A stretch of 64,000 nucleotides of DNA from Streptomyces anulatus. GTDB taxonomy: Bacteria; Actinomycetota; Actinomycetes; Streptomycetales; Streptomycetaceae. The notes below the pieces were generated by a model. That model was not told the DNA's origin, did no database searches, and was given only the letters and a program-made list of their open reading frames with translations. The stretch lies in NCBI RefSeq assembly GCF_014650675.1, contig NZ_BMVK01000002.1, forward strand, positions 124,001 through 188,000. Reading direction: 5' to 3'. The position numbers and the translations under genes are program-made. Positions within the stretch are counted from its first letter, which is position 1, and each line of letters starts with the position of its first letter. Positions 26,459 to 35,708 of this stretch are shown here, piece by piece.

Positions 26459-27991
26459 ATGCCGTCGTACCTCACCCCCGGTGTTTACGTGGAGGAGGTG
26501 CAGTCCGGAGCACGGCCCATCGAAGGAGTCGGCACCGCGGTCGCAGCCTTCGTCGGCTTCGCCGGGACGGGCCCTTTCCATCAGCCGACGCTGGTGACCA
26601 ACTGGGACCAGTACGTGCAGACGTTCGGCGCCTTCACCGCTGACACCTATCTGGCCCACGCCGTCTACGGCTTCTTCGCCAATGGCGGCGGCGCGGCCTA
26701 CATCGTGCGTATCGGCGGCCCCGCGGAGGGTGCGGCGCAGGGTGCGGTCTCCCAGGCCCCCGCTCCCGTCGCGCTCGGCGGGTTCCTCGTCTCCGCCAAG
26801 CCCGGCACGGGCGCCGACCTCTCCGTGGAGATCGCCGACGCCGAGGGCGAGAACCCTCCGGAGGACCGCTTCCGGCTGCTGGTGCGCCAGGCCGGCAAGG
26901 CCGTGGAGACGTACGACGTCTCCACCCGCAAGAACGTCAAGGGCTACCTGGTCACCCAGGCCCGCGACTCCAAGCTGATCCAGGTCACCGAGCAGCCCGG
27001 CACGGCGCAGAGCCGCCCCGAGAAGCAGACCGTCGCCCTTGCCCCCGCAGCAGCGGGCGCCCCCGGCTCCGGTGTGGCACGGCTCGACGCCTCGGAGTAC
27101 GTGGGCGACGCCTCCGCGCGTACCGGGTTCTCCGGCCTCGAAGCGATCGACGAGATCACGATGGTCGCCGTCCCGGACCTGATGAGCGCCTTCCAGCGCG
27201 GCGACATCGACGCCGAGGGCGTCAAGACCGTGCAGCTGGCGGTCATCTCGCACTGCGAGCAGATGGGCGACCGGGTCGCCGTCCTCGACACCCCGCCGGG
27301 CATGAACGCCCAGCGGGTGCGCACCTGGCGCAACGAGGACGCCGGCTACGACTCGCGCTACGCGGCTCTCTACTACCCGTGGGTCAAGGTCTTCGACCCG
27401 GCGAGCGGCCGTAACTCCCTGGTCCCGCCGAGCGGTCACGTGGCCGGCGTCTGGGCGCGCAGCGACAACGAGCGCGGCGTCCACAAGGCCCCCGCCAACG
27501 AGGTCATCCGGGGCGCGGTGGACCTGGAGATCCGCCTCAGCAAGGGCGAGCAGGACCTCCTCAACCCGATCGGCGTGAACTGCGTACGCGCCTTCCCGGG
27601 CCGCGGCATCCGCATCTGGGGCGCGCGCACCCTCTCGTCCGACCCGGCCTGGCGCTACCTCAACGTGCGCCGCCTCTTCAACTACCTGGAGGAGTCGATC
27701 CTCCTGGGCACCCAGTGGGTGGTGTTCGAGCCGAACGACGACCGTCTCTGGTCGAGCATCCGGCGCAACGTCACCGCCTTCCTCACCGAGGAGTGGCGCC
27801 GGGGCGCGCTGTTCGGCCGCACGGCCGAGGAGGCGTTCTACGTCCGGTGCGACCGGAGCAACAACCCGCAGGAGTCGATCGACCTCGGTCAGGTCGTCTG
27901 CGAGATCGGGGTGGCCCCGGTGAAGCCCGCGGAGTTCGTGATCTTCCGTCTCTCGCAGTTCTCGGACAGCACCAGCCTCGTCGACGAGTGA
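26459..27991 (+). CDS. CIS contractile sheath protein (Cis2, phage tail sheath family)
   Basis: The 510-residue subunit that forms the contractile outer sheath. It opens MPSYLTPGVYVEEVQSGARP, the usual sheath start, followed by AFVGFAGTGPFHQPTLV. The C-terminal half has the conserved sheath region: SGHVAGVWARSDNERGVHKAPANEV in two parts, LNPIGVNCVRAFPGRG, IRIWGARTLSSDP, and WVVFEPNDDRLW. Only one sheath gene exists here, unlike Afp and PVC with three. A strong aaggag precedes ATG 26459. First gene of the structural operon. Confidence 0.96.
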   Translation: MPSYLTPGVYVEEVQSGARPIEGVGTAVAAFVGFAGTGPFHQPTLVTNWDQYVQTFGAFTADTYLAHAVYGFFANGGGAAYIVRIGGPAEGAAQGAVSQAPAPVALGGFLVSAKPGTGADLSVEIADAEGENPPEDRFRLLVRQAGKAVETYDVSTRKNVKGYLVTQARDSKLIQVTEQPGTAQSRPEKQTVALAPAAAGAPGSGVARLDASEYVGDASARTGFSGLEAIDEITMVAVPDLMSAFQRGDIDAEGVKTVQLAVISHCEQMGDRVAVLDTPPGMNAQRVRTWRNEDAGYDSRYAALYYPWVKVFDPASGRNSLVPPSGHVAGVWARSDNERGVHKAPANEVIRGAVDLEIRLSKGEQDLLNPIGVNCVRAFPGRGIRIWGARTLSSDPAWRYLNVRRLFNYLEESILLGTQWVVFEPNDDRLWSSIRRNVTAFLTEEWRRGALFGRTAEEAFYVRCDRSNNPQESIDLGQVVCEIGVAPVKPAEFVIFRLSQFSDSTSLVDE

Positions 27992-28053
27992 CCTTCGCGG
28001 TCCTCCCCCACCCCTTCACTTCCTTTCCCGATCAGAACAGGTGACACACAGTC

Positions 28054-28494
28054 ATGGCAGAGGGCGACGCTCTTTCCACCCACGTCTTCGGCGTTCAGCT
28101 CGGCGGCTATCTCGTGGAGTCCATCCAGGAGATCAGCGGCATGACCGTCGAGGAAGAAGTCGTCGAGGTCCGTCAGGTGACCGCCGAGGGCAAGCAGATC
28201 ATCCGCAAGCAGCCGGGCGCCCGGCAGGCGGGCGAGGTGACGATCACCCGCGGGCTCGACAAGAGCAGCGAGTTCACCACCTGGATCAAGGAGACCCTCA
28301 ACAACGGGGCCGTCGACACCGCGCGGCAGAACCTCACGATCGAGATCAAGGACTCGACCGGTGAGACCGTCCGCCGCATCCAGCTGATGCAGGGCTGGGC
28401 CTCCAAGTGGGAGGGCCCCTCCCTCAAGGCCGGCGAGTCCAGCGCGGCGACCGAGACGGTGACCATCACCTTCGAGGAGATCGTGGTCGAATGA
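28054..28494 (+). CDS. CIS inner tube protein (Cis1, T4 gp19-like)
   Basis: A 146-residue tube subunit (phage tail tube / T4 gp19 family) expected to stack as hexameric rings inside the sheath. It shows the family pattern HVFGVQLGGYLVESIQEISG, the central ITRGLDKSSEFTTWIKETLNN, and the C-terminal GWASKWEGPSLKAGESSAATETVTI. ATG 28054 lies 62 bases after the sheath stop. A diverged paralogue is encoded at 32311-32736. Confidence 0.95.
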   Translation: MAEGDALSTHVFGVQLGGYLVESIQEISGMTVEEEVVEVRQVTAEGKQIIRKQPGARQAGEVTITRGLDKSSEFTTWIKETLNNGAVDTARQNLTIEIKDSTGETVRRIQLMQGWASKWEGPSLKAGESSAATETVTITFEEIVVE

Positions 28495-28985
28495 GGCGCC
28501 GGACCGTTACGCCGGGCAGCGGCCTCGAAGAAGTCCTGGACAACCTCGCCACGGCGCCCGCCGCGCGCGAGGAGGCCTCCGCGCCCGCTCCCGCCCGCCC
28601 CCGGGAACGGGAGACGCTGCAGACGGAGTTCGCCTTCGAGCTGCCGCGCGGGTACGTCGACGACGAGGGCCATGTGCACCGCAGCGGCACCATGCGGCTC
28701 GCGACGGCCCGGGACGAGCTGCGCCCGCAGATCGATCTGCGGGTGAAGGAGAACCCGGCGTATCTGTCCGTGGTGCTGCTGAGCCAGGTGATCACTCAGC
28801 TCGGCACGGTCACCGATGTGCACGCCGGGATCGTCGAGCGGATGTACGCGACCGACGTGGCGTTCCTCCAGGACTTCTACCGCCGGATCAACAGCGAGGG
28901 CCACACGCATGCCGCGGTGACCTGCCCGCTGTGCCACGGGTCGTTCGAGGTGGACCTCTCGGGTGGGCGCCTGGGGGAATCGTGA
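28491..28985 (+). CDS. CIS assembly protein with C-terminal CPLC motif
   Basis: 164 residues from ATG 28491, overlapping the tube stop (ATGA). The centre, FELPRGYVDDEGHVHRSGTMRLATA in two parts followed by DELRPQIDLRVKENPAYLSVVLL, resembles tail assembly chaperone-like proteins found between tube and tape-measure genes of phages and CIS loci. The C terminus has HTHAAVTCPLCHGSFEVDL, a half zinc ribbon. The first 45 residues are Pro/Ala-rich. Role in assembly is inferred from position and similarity, not from a known activity. Confidence 0.75.
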   Translation: MRRRTVTPGSGLEEVLDNLATAPAAREEASAPAPARPRERETLQTEFAFELPRGYVDDEGHVHRSGTMRLATARDELRPQIDLRVKENPAYLSVVLLSQVITQLGTVTDVHAGIVERMYATDVAFLQDFYRRINSEGHTHAAVTCPLCHGSFEVDLSGGRLGES

Positions 28986-29140
28986 CGTACGCGCTTCCCC
29001 GGCTGCGGGAGGAGATCGCGTACGTCGCCTACCACTTCCATTGGCAGCGTGAGGACATTCTCGACCTCACCCACGGCGAGCGTCAGCAGTGGGTGCGGGA
29101 GATAGCGCGGATCAACACCCGCGTCAACGAAGGCGGGTGA
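28982..29140 (+). CDS. Small DUF6760-like CIS protein
   Basis: 52 residues from GTG 28982, overlapping the upstream stop by four bases. The sequence reads YALPRLREEIAYVAYHFHW followed by REDILDLTHGERQQWVREI, all-helical, and closely fits small proteins of the DUF6760 group found next to tail tube genes. The aromatic-His cluster AYHFHW followed by a Leu-rich segment is characteristic. Position between the tail chaperone-like gene and the large disordered protein mirrors the small second chaperone of phage tail loci. Confidence 0.75.
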   Translation: MTYALPRLREEIAYVAYHFHWQREDILDLTHGERQQWVREIARINTRVNEGG

Positions 29141-29144
29141 TCGT

Positions 29145-32100
29145 GTGGGGCTCGGGGACTGGCTGCGCCGGGCGGACCGGCAGCGCTCCGGCGCACCCTC
29201 GCGAGAGGGCGGCGGGCACGCCGACGTGTCCGCCGTACCCGCTCCCGTCCCGGACTCCGGCCCTGCTGCCGGTCCCGGTCAGGGTTCCGACTCAGGTTCC
29301 GGTTCCGACTCCGGTTCCGGTGCCTCGGCGGCTTCCGGCGCTGACGGCGGTGGCTGGGACGGCGGCTGGCGGCGGGTGGCCCCGCCGTCGGTGACCGTCG
29401 CCCGGTCCTCGATCGGCGTGAGCGACGGGCTGCGGTTCCGGTCACGGCTGGCCTCCTGGCAGAACCCGGCCCTCGGCGGCGAACTCGGCCACTCCGTCCT
29501 GCCGTCGGCCCCCGTCGGCCTCATCCACGGTGTCGCCCGCCCCGGTGCGGCACGGTCCGCCTCCCCCGGTGGACCGCTGCTGCTGCGCGCGGTCCGGCCC
29601 CCGGGCGCCGACGAACCCGCAGGTCCCACGACGGACCTGCCGTCCACCTCGGTGACGACCCGGGCGACGGGCAGGGGCAGCGGGACGAACGGCGGTACGG
29701 GGACGGGGACGGGGACGGGGAAGCCGAGCCCCGGATCGCCGCCGTCTGTCCAGCGGTCGGGCGCGGCGCGTGGTGCGGCCCCGGCCGACGCGAACCGGTC
29801 GCCGTCGGGTGCGTCGGGTGCGTCCGCCCCGGCCCGGTCGGCCGTGGTGCCCGGTGCGCGCACTCCCGCCGCCGTACGTCCGCAGCGGATCGCGCCGCCG
29901 CTGATCGTCGCCCGGCGTCCGGCGATGCCGTTGCGGCAGATAGCCGGACTCGTGCCCGCCGCCCCCGCCGTCTCCCCCGCCTCCGCTCCTTCGTCATCGG
30001 CCGCGCCGTCCGGGCCGGCTGCCGCCCCCGCCGTCCAGGGGTCCGCGTCCGAGCGGCGGAGCGGTCCGGACCGTACGGTTCCGGAGGGCGACGCCCCGTC
30101 TCCTGACCGTGTCTCCGGCCGGCCCGCCGCCGATGTGGTCCGCCCCGCGCTGGGCAGGCCCCTGCGCGAGATGCCCGCCGGAGCCAGGACGGCCGGCCCC
30201 GACGGACCGGCGGGCGTCGTACCGTCCGCCCCGGCCACGGCCCACCCGGCGGCCGAGATGCCGGTGCTCCAGCGCCAGGCATCGGACCCGCCGAGCCTTC
30301 CGGCTGCCATGACTCCCTCGACGCCCGCCTCCCGTTCGGCCGGCCCGACGAAGGCGTCGGCTTCTGCGTCGGCACGGCAGCAGCCGTCACCGTCGTCGTC
30401 GCCTGACACCCGATCCCCTGCACCTCAGCCGTCCCAGCCGTCCCAGTCGTCCCCGAGCGCCCGGCCCTCCGGTTCGCCGACGCCGTCGGGGTCCTCCCCT
30501 TCGGTGCAGCGGGCGCCGCGGCCCGACGCCTCCGGCAGCACACGGGCCCGTGCGCGGGGCGGGATCGGCACGCCGCTTCCCTCGCTGCCGCCCACCGCCC
30601 GGCTCGGCGGCGACGCGCCGCTGCTCGGCGGCCACGAGTCCACCGGAACGCGGCCGGATCCGGGGCGCGCCCGGGGCCCCGGGCGCGCTGTTCCGGCTCA
30701 CGTTCCGGCGCCGCCGGACGCTCCCTCCGCAATGCCGGTGCGGTCGGCCCCGGTCGCACCCGCAGGGCCCTCGGCGTCCTCCGTGCCCTCGGCGTCCGCA
30801 ACGCCCGCCGCGTCGTCGCCCGGAACCCCGGCCGTCCAGCGCGCGGCGGACCCCGCCCGTACCCGGACCGCTCAGGCCGCCGCCGCTCCCCCGCAGCCGG
30901 TACGCGTCCGGCCGGTCGCTCGGGGCCGTACGGCGTCGCAGGGCTTGAGCGGTGCGACGCCGTCGCCCTCGGTCCAGCGGTCACGGACTCTGCTCTCCGG
31001 CCGCGCCCTGACGGTGAACACCGGTTCCGCCGAAGGGTTTTCGGCACCTCCGACGACGACAGCGGGCGGCAGCACCGCGCGCCCGGTCGTGGCGGCCACC
31101 TGGCGGCGCGACGTGCGTCAGCCGGACGCCGGCGCTCCGTCGCCGGGCCCTGCCGGCGGGAGCACCGGGGGCGGGCCGAGCGCCGGTCCCCGGCGGCCGG
31201 CGTCCTCCGGTACGGCTCCGGGGGCCACGGTCCAGCGCTCGGCGACCGCGTCCCCCGCGCACCGGGGCGGCACCGCCTTCACGGACCCGGCTCCAGGCAC
31301 CGAGACCCGGACCGCCGGACCCACCGGCCGGCGGGTCGGAAGCGAACCGGGGCGCGTCCCGGGGAGCACGGCAGCCCCCACGGGGCGCGGTCCGTCCGCC
31401 GGTGGCGTACTCCAGCGACTCGTACGGCGGTCCGGGCGGGCCACGACTCCCCCGCCCACGCCGCCCGGCACGCCGCCGCAGCAGCAGGCTTCCGGGCCGG
31501 GGGCGGCCCGCCAGGCTCAGCAGAAGGGTTCCGCGCGGCACGCCGCCCCGGTCTCCGGCCAGGCCAATGCCGCTGCCTCCGCCCCTGCACCTGCACCTGC
31601 ACCGATCCGGGTCCCGGTCCCTGTTGTTCAACGCGCGGTGCCGCTCCCGCACGCCCTGCCCGCCCGGCCGGGGATGCAGCCAGGGCCGTCGGTGCCGTCA
31701 GCGCCGTCAGCGCCGTCGATGGTTTCCGCGTCCGCAACCGCCCCCGGCACGCGTCCTGTTCCCGTCGTCCGGCCGCATCCGCCCGCGGCGGCACATCCGG
31801 AAGCCGCCGTACCCGTACAGCGGCTGCCGATGCCCGTGGCGGCCGAGAGCGCCGGTCCTCCGCTCACCGGACCGGCCCCCGTGGGCGGCGGTGCTCCCGG
31901 TGGGCCGCCCGGTCTCGACGTACGGGTGCCGCCCCGCGCGCCCGCACAGGCCGCCGGAGGCGGTCGCCCGGAGAGCAGGGCGCAGGCGGTCCAGCGTGCG
32001 GCGGCGAACGCCGGGATCACCGGGGTTCCCGTGCAGGCCGCCCCGCTTAAGCCCGCGGCCGGGGCGACGCGGGAGGCCACCGGCTCCGACGACGCTTCCG

Positions 32101-32243
32101 ACGCTCCTCCGGCGAACCGGCTGAGCGGTACGGAGATCGAGGAGCTGGCCCGTCGGCTCCTCGACCCGGTGAGCCGGCTCATCCGCGCCGATCTGCGCCG
32201 GGGCCGGGAACGCAGCGGGCGGCTCCACGACGGCCGCCGCTGA
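29145..32243 (+). CDS. Large disordered CIS protein with repeated VQR/LQR motifs
   Basis: 1032 residues from GTG 29145, five bases after the preceding stop. Most of it is Pro/Ala/Ser/Gly-rich and surely disordered. Three parts look different: the N terminus (MGLGDWLRRADRQR), a short folded-looking segment near residues 90-135 (RFRSRLASWQNPALGGELGH), and a conserved-looking C-terminal helix (LSGTEIEELARRLLDPVSRL then IRADLRRGRER). Ten VQR or LQR tripeptides, usually after Pro or a small residue and followed by Ser or Ala, are spaced along the chain. It occupies the tape-measure position of tail loci, but no coiled coil is seen. It might instead be a cargo or scaffold. No HExxH peptidase motif is present, so it is not a DUF4157 protein. 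Confidence 0.8.
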   Translation: MGLGDWLRRADRQRSGAPSREGGGHADVSAVPAPVPDSGPAAGPGQGSDSGSGSDSGSGASAASGADGGGWDGGWRRVAPPSVTVARSSIGVSDGLRFRSRLASWQNPALGGELGHSVLPSAPVGLIHGVARPGAARSASPGGPLLLRAVRPPGADEPAGPTTDLPSTSVTTRATGRGSGTNGGTGTGTGTGKPSPGSPPSVQRSGAARGAAPADANRSPSGASGASAPARSAVVPGARTPAAVRPQRIAPPLIVARRPAMPLRQIAGLVPAAPAVSPASAPSSSAAPSGPAAAPAVQGSASERRSGPDRTVPEGDAPSPDRVSGRPAADVVRPALGRPLREMPAGARTAGPDGPAGVVPSAPATAHPAAEMPVLQRQASDPPSLPAAMTPSTPASRSAGPTKASASASARQQPSPSSSPDTRSPAPQPSQPSQSSPSARPSGSPTPSGSSPSVQRAPRPDASGSTRARARGGIGTPLPSLPPTARLGGDAPLLGGHESTGTRPDPGRARGPGRAVPAHVPAPPDAPSAMPVRSAPVAPAGPSASSVPSASATPAASSPGTPAVQRAADPARTRTAQAAAAPPQPVRVRPVARGRTASQGLSGATPSPSVQRSRTLLSGRALTVNTGSAEGFSAPPTTTAGGSTARPVVAATWRRDVRQPDAGAPSPGPAGGSTGGGPSAGPRRPASSGTAPGATVQRSATASPAHRGGTAFTDPAPGTETRTAGPTGRRVGSEPGRVPGSTAAPTGRGPSAGGVLQRLVRRSGRATTPPPTPPGTPPQQQASGPGAARQAQQKGSARHAAPVSGQANAAASAPAPAPAPIRVPVPVVQRAVPLPHALPARPGMQPGPSVPSAPSAPSMVSASATAPGTRPVPVVRPHPPAAAHPEAAVPVQRLPMPVAAESAGPPLTGPAPVGGGAPGGPPGLDVRVPPRAPAQAAGGGRPESRAQAVQRAAANAGITGVPVQAAPLKPAAGATREATGSDDASDAPPANRLSGTEIEELARRLLDPVSRLIRADLRRGRERSGRLHDGRR

Positions 32244-32310
32244 CGGCACGACCGCCCCGGCCCACCCCCGCACGACCCGTACGAGAGACAGCAGAGAAGA
32301 CGAGAGACGC

Positions 32311-32736
32311 ATGACGGACAACATCTTCGCGACGAGCGTGTTCTTCAAGCTCGCGATCGGCGGCAGCGACCTGGGCGCGTTCCACACCTGCTCCGGCCTG
32401 GGCGCCGAGGTGGAGATGGAGACGTACGCCGAGGGCGGCAACAACGGTTTTACCTGGCAGCTGCCGGGGCGGATCACCTGGACGAACATCACGCTGACCC
32501 GACCGGTGACCGCCGACACCCTCAAGATCGCGCGCTGGCTGAACGAGACGATCCAGCGGGTCGAGCCCAAGGACGGCGAGATCGTGGCGCTGCGCCCCGA
32601 CCTCAGCCGGATCATCAGCTGGCAGGTGCACGGCATCGTGCCGGTGCGCTGGCAGGGGCCGTCCTTCGATCCGGCCAACTCCCAGGCGGCGATCGAGACG
32701 CTGGAGATCGCGCACGAGGGGCTGGAGCCTTCCTGA
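32311..32736 (+). CDS. Second CIS tube protein (Cis5/Afp5-like)
   Basis: 141 residues, phage tail tube (gp19-like) family, opening MTDNIFATSVFFKLAIGGSD and containing HTCSGLGAEVEMETYAEGG and RITWTNITLTRPVTADT. It is closer to Afp5/gp54-type tube initiators than to the main tube gene upstream. Located just before the LysM adaptor, it probably forms the first ring joining tube to baseplate hub. The gap after the disordered-protein gene is 67 bases. Confidence 0.93.
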   Translation: MTDNIFATSVFFKLAIGGSDLGAFHTCSGLGAEVEMETYAEGGNNGFTWQLPGRITWTNITLTRPVTADTLKIARWLNETIQRVEPKDGEIVALRPDLSRIISWQVHGIVPVRWQGPSFDPANSQAAIETLEIAHEGLEPS

Positions 32737-32785
32737 CCGGGGCCGACGCATCCGACAGGAACCGGACGAAGGAAGGAGGAACGCA

Positions 32786-33508
32786 ATGTCACCCGCTCTC
32801 CGCGCGAGCCGCGCTCGCGCCCAGCTGACCATCATGGAACCGCCGTCGACCGTCGGCGCCAAGCCCGGCGGGACGCTCGCCCGCCTCACGTTGCAGTTCA
32901 ACCCCGCGAAGCTCTCGCTGAGCAAGAGCACCGAGTGGCGGCGCACCCCGTCCCGGATGGCCGGGCAGTCCGCGCTGCCCGAGTTCGTCGGCAGCGGGCC
33001 CCGTGCCCTGTCGCTGGAGGTCTTCCTGGACGCCACCGCCACGCACGACAACTCCGTGGAGAAAGCGGTGGAACAGTTGATGACCGCGTGTGTCCCCACT
33101 CCCAAGAGCCTGGCCCGCAAGACGCCCGCCAGCCCCTGGGTGCGCTTCGACTGGGGGACGTCCAAGACGACCTCGTTCGACGGGGTGCTCTCCAACCTCT
33201 CGGTCTCCTACACCCTGTTCGACGTCGACGGGAAGCCGCTGCGCGCCACCTGCTCCCTGTCGATCGAGGAGGCGAGCGTCGACCCGGCCGGACAGAACCC
33301 GACGTCGGGTTCGAAGGACGCGCGGCGCACCCACCGGGTCGTGGCCGGGGACAGCCTGCCGCTGCTGGCCTGGCGGGAGTACGGCGACGCCACCGCGTGG
33401 CGGACCATCGCGCACGCCAACGACATCGACGACCCCATGCAGTTGACGCCCGGCCGGGAGCTCCTCGTGCCCGGGCGGGAAGACCACCTGGCGGAGGAGA
33501 ACCGATGA
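32786..33508 (+). CDS. LysM-domain baseplate adaptor (Cis7/Afp7, T4 gp53-like)
   Basis: 240 residues. The N-terminal domain (ARLTLQFNPAKLSLSKSTEW) is the beta-rich hub adaptor of Afp7-like proteins; residues about 180-235 are a LysM module, HRVVAGDSLPLLAWREYGD then WRTIAHANDIDDPMQLTPG. In known tails this protein binds the spike-hub complex, with the LysM acting in protein binding rather than peptidoglycan binding. A strong aaggagg precedes the ATG, and the stop overlaps the spike gene. Confidence 0.93.
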   Translation: MSPALRASRARAQLTIMEPPSTVGAKPGGTLARLTLQFNPAKLSLSKSTEWRRTPSRMAGQSALPEFVGSGPRALSLEVFLDATATHDNSVEKAVEQLMTACVPTPKSLARKTPASPWVRFDWGTSKTTSFDGVLSNLSVSYTLFDVDGKPLRATCSLSIEEASVDPAGQNPTSGSKDARRTHRVVAGDSLPLLAWREYGDATAWRTIAHANDIDDPMQLTPGRELLVPGREDHLAEENR

Positions 33509-35286
33509 GCGGGAAGGAAGCCCCCGGCCGTTCCTTCGCCGCCGACCCGATCGTCGAGGCGCCCGCGGAGCTGCCCGCCGCCTGGGCCACCCAGCTGGTG
33601 AGCTGTGTGGTCGACGAGAACGTGGGCCTGCCGGACACCGCCGTACTGATGTACCGGGACCCCGACCACACGTTCCTCGCCAAGACCGGCATCGGCATGG
33701 GCACCCCGCTGAAGATCTCGGTGGTCACCGTGCAGGACCGGGCGCGCGAGCGGCTGTTCACCGGGGAGGTCACCGCGGTCGAGCTGGACACCGACACCAC
33801 CGGATCGTTCACCGTCGTGCGGGCGTTCTCCAAGGCGCACCGGCTCCAGCGCGGCCGGAAGGTCATGGCGTACCGGAACATGAAGACGGCGGACATCGTC
33901 CGCAAGGTCGCCGCCGGCGCGGGCCTGGCCTGCGGGCGGATCGAGGCCGCGCCGGTCACGTACAAGCAGGTGACCCAGCCGAACGTGTCGGACTGGGAGT
34001 TCCTCCAGCACCTCGCGGCCGAGAGCGGGGCCACCGTGCGGGTGGACGACAAGGGACGGCTGCAGTTCACCAAGCCGGACCCCGCCTCCTCGGCCCCCTC
34101 GCCGACGACCTCCGCCACGCGCAACCCGATGGTCCTGGAGTACGGGAACAACCTGCTGGCCCTGCGTGCGGTGCTGACGGGTGCGGACGGGGCGGACAGC
34201 GTCGAGGTGCGCGGCTGGAACGTCGAGACCAAGACCCGGCTGGTGGCCCGGCAGCAGTCCGTCCGCAGCGACACCGTCACCCCGGGGATGAGTCCGTCGA
34301 CGGCGGCCAAGATGTTCGGCCCGGGCTCCCGGACGACGATCGCCGACACCCCGTACCGCACCCAGGCGGAGACCCGGGCCGTGGCCGGTGCGCTCGCCGC
34401 ATCGGTCAGCGCCGGCTTCGGGGAGGTCGAGGCGGTCGCCTACGGGAACCCCCGGCTGCGGGCGGGTATGCCGGTGGCCCTCGGCAACGTGGGGCCCGCC
34501 TTCTCCGGCCGCTACACCGCGACCGCCGCGCACCACGTCCTCGAACCGGACACCGGCTACCGCACGACGGTGATCGTCAGCGCCTCGCCGGACCGGTCGC
34601 TCTCGGGGCTGGCCTCCGGCGGGAACGCCCCCTCGCGCGGCCCCCGCATGCCGGGCCTGGCGATCGGGGTGGTCACCGACATCCGCGAGGAGGGCAGGGG
34701 CCAACGCGGCTGGGTGCGGCTGAAGTTCCCGTGGCTCGACGACACGTACGTCACCGACTGGGTCCGTACGGTGCAGTGGGGCGGCCAGGGCGGCGGCGGG
34801 GTGTTCAGCCCCGAGGTCAACGACGAGGTGCTGGTCGGGTTCGAGCAGGGGCTGCTGGACAGCCCGTACGTGCTCGGCGGTCTGTACAACGGGGTCGACA
34901 AGCCCTCGCCGCACGACGTCCCGCTGGTCGATCCGACGAGCGGGAAGGTCAACCGCCGCTCCCTGGTGTCCCGTTCGGGCAACCGGCTGGAGCTGCTCGA
35001 CGCTCCGCGCGGCCCGTCCGGGGTACGCATCGCCAGCGGTGACAAGCGGCTCGATGTGATGCTCGACGAGAAGAAGGGCGAGATCACGCTGACGGTGAAG
35101 GCCCGGGGCGGCACCCGGGAACTCAGCTCGGTGACGCTGTCCGCTTCGGGCATCACGCTCGACGCGGGGGCTACGGGCGACGTGAACATCAAGGGCCGCT
35201 CGGTGACCGTCAACGGCAAGACAGGGGTCACGGTCGACGGCGGACTGCTCGCGGTCCTCAAGGCCAAGCTCATCAGGATCAACTGA
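33505..35286 (+). CDS. VgrG-like hub-spike protein (Cis8/Afp8)
   Basis: 593 residues from ATG 33505 in a four-base overlap. The N-terminal two thirds correspond to the gp27/GpD-like hub (LVSCVVDENVGLPDTAVLMY, KVMAYRNMKTADIVRKVAAG). The gp5 OB-fold begins around residue 385 (AIGVVTDIREEGRGQRGWVR, then GVFSPEVNDEVLVGFEQG). The C-terminal 110 residues form a short beta-helix-like tip ending in VDGGLLAVLKAKLIRIN. No effector domain is fused to the tip. It would carry the PAAR protein encoded next. Confidence 0.94.
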   Translation: MSGKEAPGRSFAADPIVEAPAELPAAWATQLVSCVVDENVGLPDTAVLMYRDPDHTFLAKTGIGMGTPLKISVVTVQDRARERLFTGEVTAVELDTDTTGSFTVVRAFSKAHRLQRGRKVMAYRNMKTADIVRKVAAGAGLACGRIEAAPVTYKQVTQPNVSDWEFLQHLAAESGATVRVDDKGRLQFTKPDPASSAPSPTTSATRNPMVLEYGNNLLALRAVLTGADGADSVEVRGWNVETKTRLVARQQSVRSDTVTPGMSPSTAAKMFGPGSRTTIADTPYRTQAETRAVAGALAASVSAGFGEVEAVAYGNPRLRAGMPVALGNVGPAFSGRYTATAAHHVLEPDTGYRTTVIVSASPDRSLSGLASGGNAPSRGPRMPGLAIGVVTDIREEGRGQRGWVRLKFPWLDDTYVTDWVRTVQWGGQGGGGVFSPEVNDEVLVGFEQGLLDSPYVLGGLYNGVDKPSPHDVPLVDPTSGKVNRRSLVSRSGNRLELLDAPRGPSGVRIASGDKRLDVMLDEKKGEITLTVKARGGTRELSSVTLSASGITLDAGATGDVNIKGRSVTVNGKTGVTVDGGLLAVLKAKLIRIN

Positions 35287-35308
35287 CCGCCCGCCCGCCC
35301 GTATCCCC

Positions 35309-35338
35309 ATCCGTCCGCCCATCCGTCCGTCCGTCCGC
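35309..35338. repeat. CCGT/CCGC simple repeats before the PAAR gene
   Basis: The 104-base gap after the spike gene contains an irregular run of CCGT, CCGC and CCAT tetranucleotides, ending in three consecutive CCGT units. It is short and intergenic, and might vary in copy number between strains. Confidence 0.5.
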
Positions 35339-35390
35339 GACGAAGCCCGACAGCCCCGAAGTCCCTTTCACAGCAAGGAGAAACCCGGCC

Positions 35391-35708
35391 ATGCCCCCCG
35401 CAGCCCGCACGGGCGACAGCACCGCCCACGGCGGTCTCATCGGCACCCCGCCCCCGGGTGCGGTGGCCGTGGCCACCGTGCTCATCGGCGGTCGGCCCGC
35501 GGCCGTCACCGGGAGCCTCCATGTGTGCGTCGTCCCTCCGCACGCCGCGCTCGGGCCAGGCAACGTGATCATGCCCAACCCGGCCGCCGCACTCACCGGC
35601 CAGGTGCTGATCGGCGGGCTGCCCGCCGCCCGGATGCGGGACAACACCAGCTGCGGCGCGCCCATCATCAGCGGTGCGCTGAACGTCCTGATCGGGGGCC
35701 CGATGTGA
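35391..35708 (+). CDS. PAAR-repeat spike tip protein (Cis10/Afp10)
   Basis: 105 residues starting MPPAARTGDSTAHGGLIGTP. It has the repeated pattern of PAAR proteins, VLIGGRPAA and VLIGGLPAA, and the expected metal ligands: His in AHGG, then Cys/His in SLHVCVVPPH and Cys in NTSCGAP. Such proteins sharpen the tip of the VgrG spike with a bound zinc. There is no C-terminal extension that would be a toxin. Confidence 0.94.
   Translation: MPPAARTGDSTAHGGLIGTPPPGAVAVATVLIGGRPAAVTGSLHVCVVPPHAALGPGNVIMPNPAAALTGQVLIGGLPAARMRDNTSCGAPIISGALNVLIGGPM

Noticed and set aside
29145..32243. DUF4157 (eCIS core) metallopeptidase effector
   Set aside because: The VQR motifs recall such proteins, but no HExxH is present.
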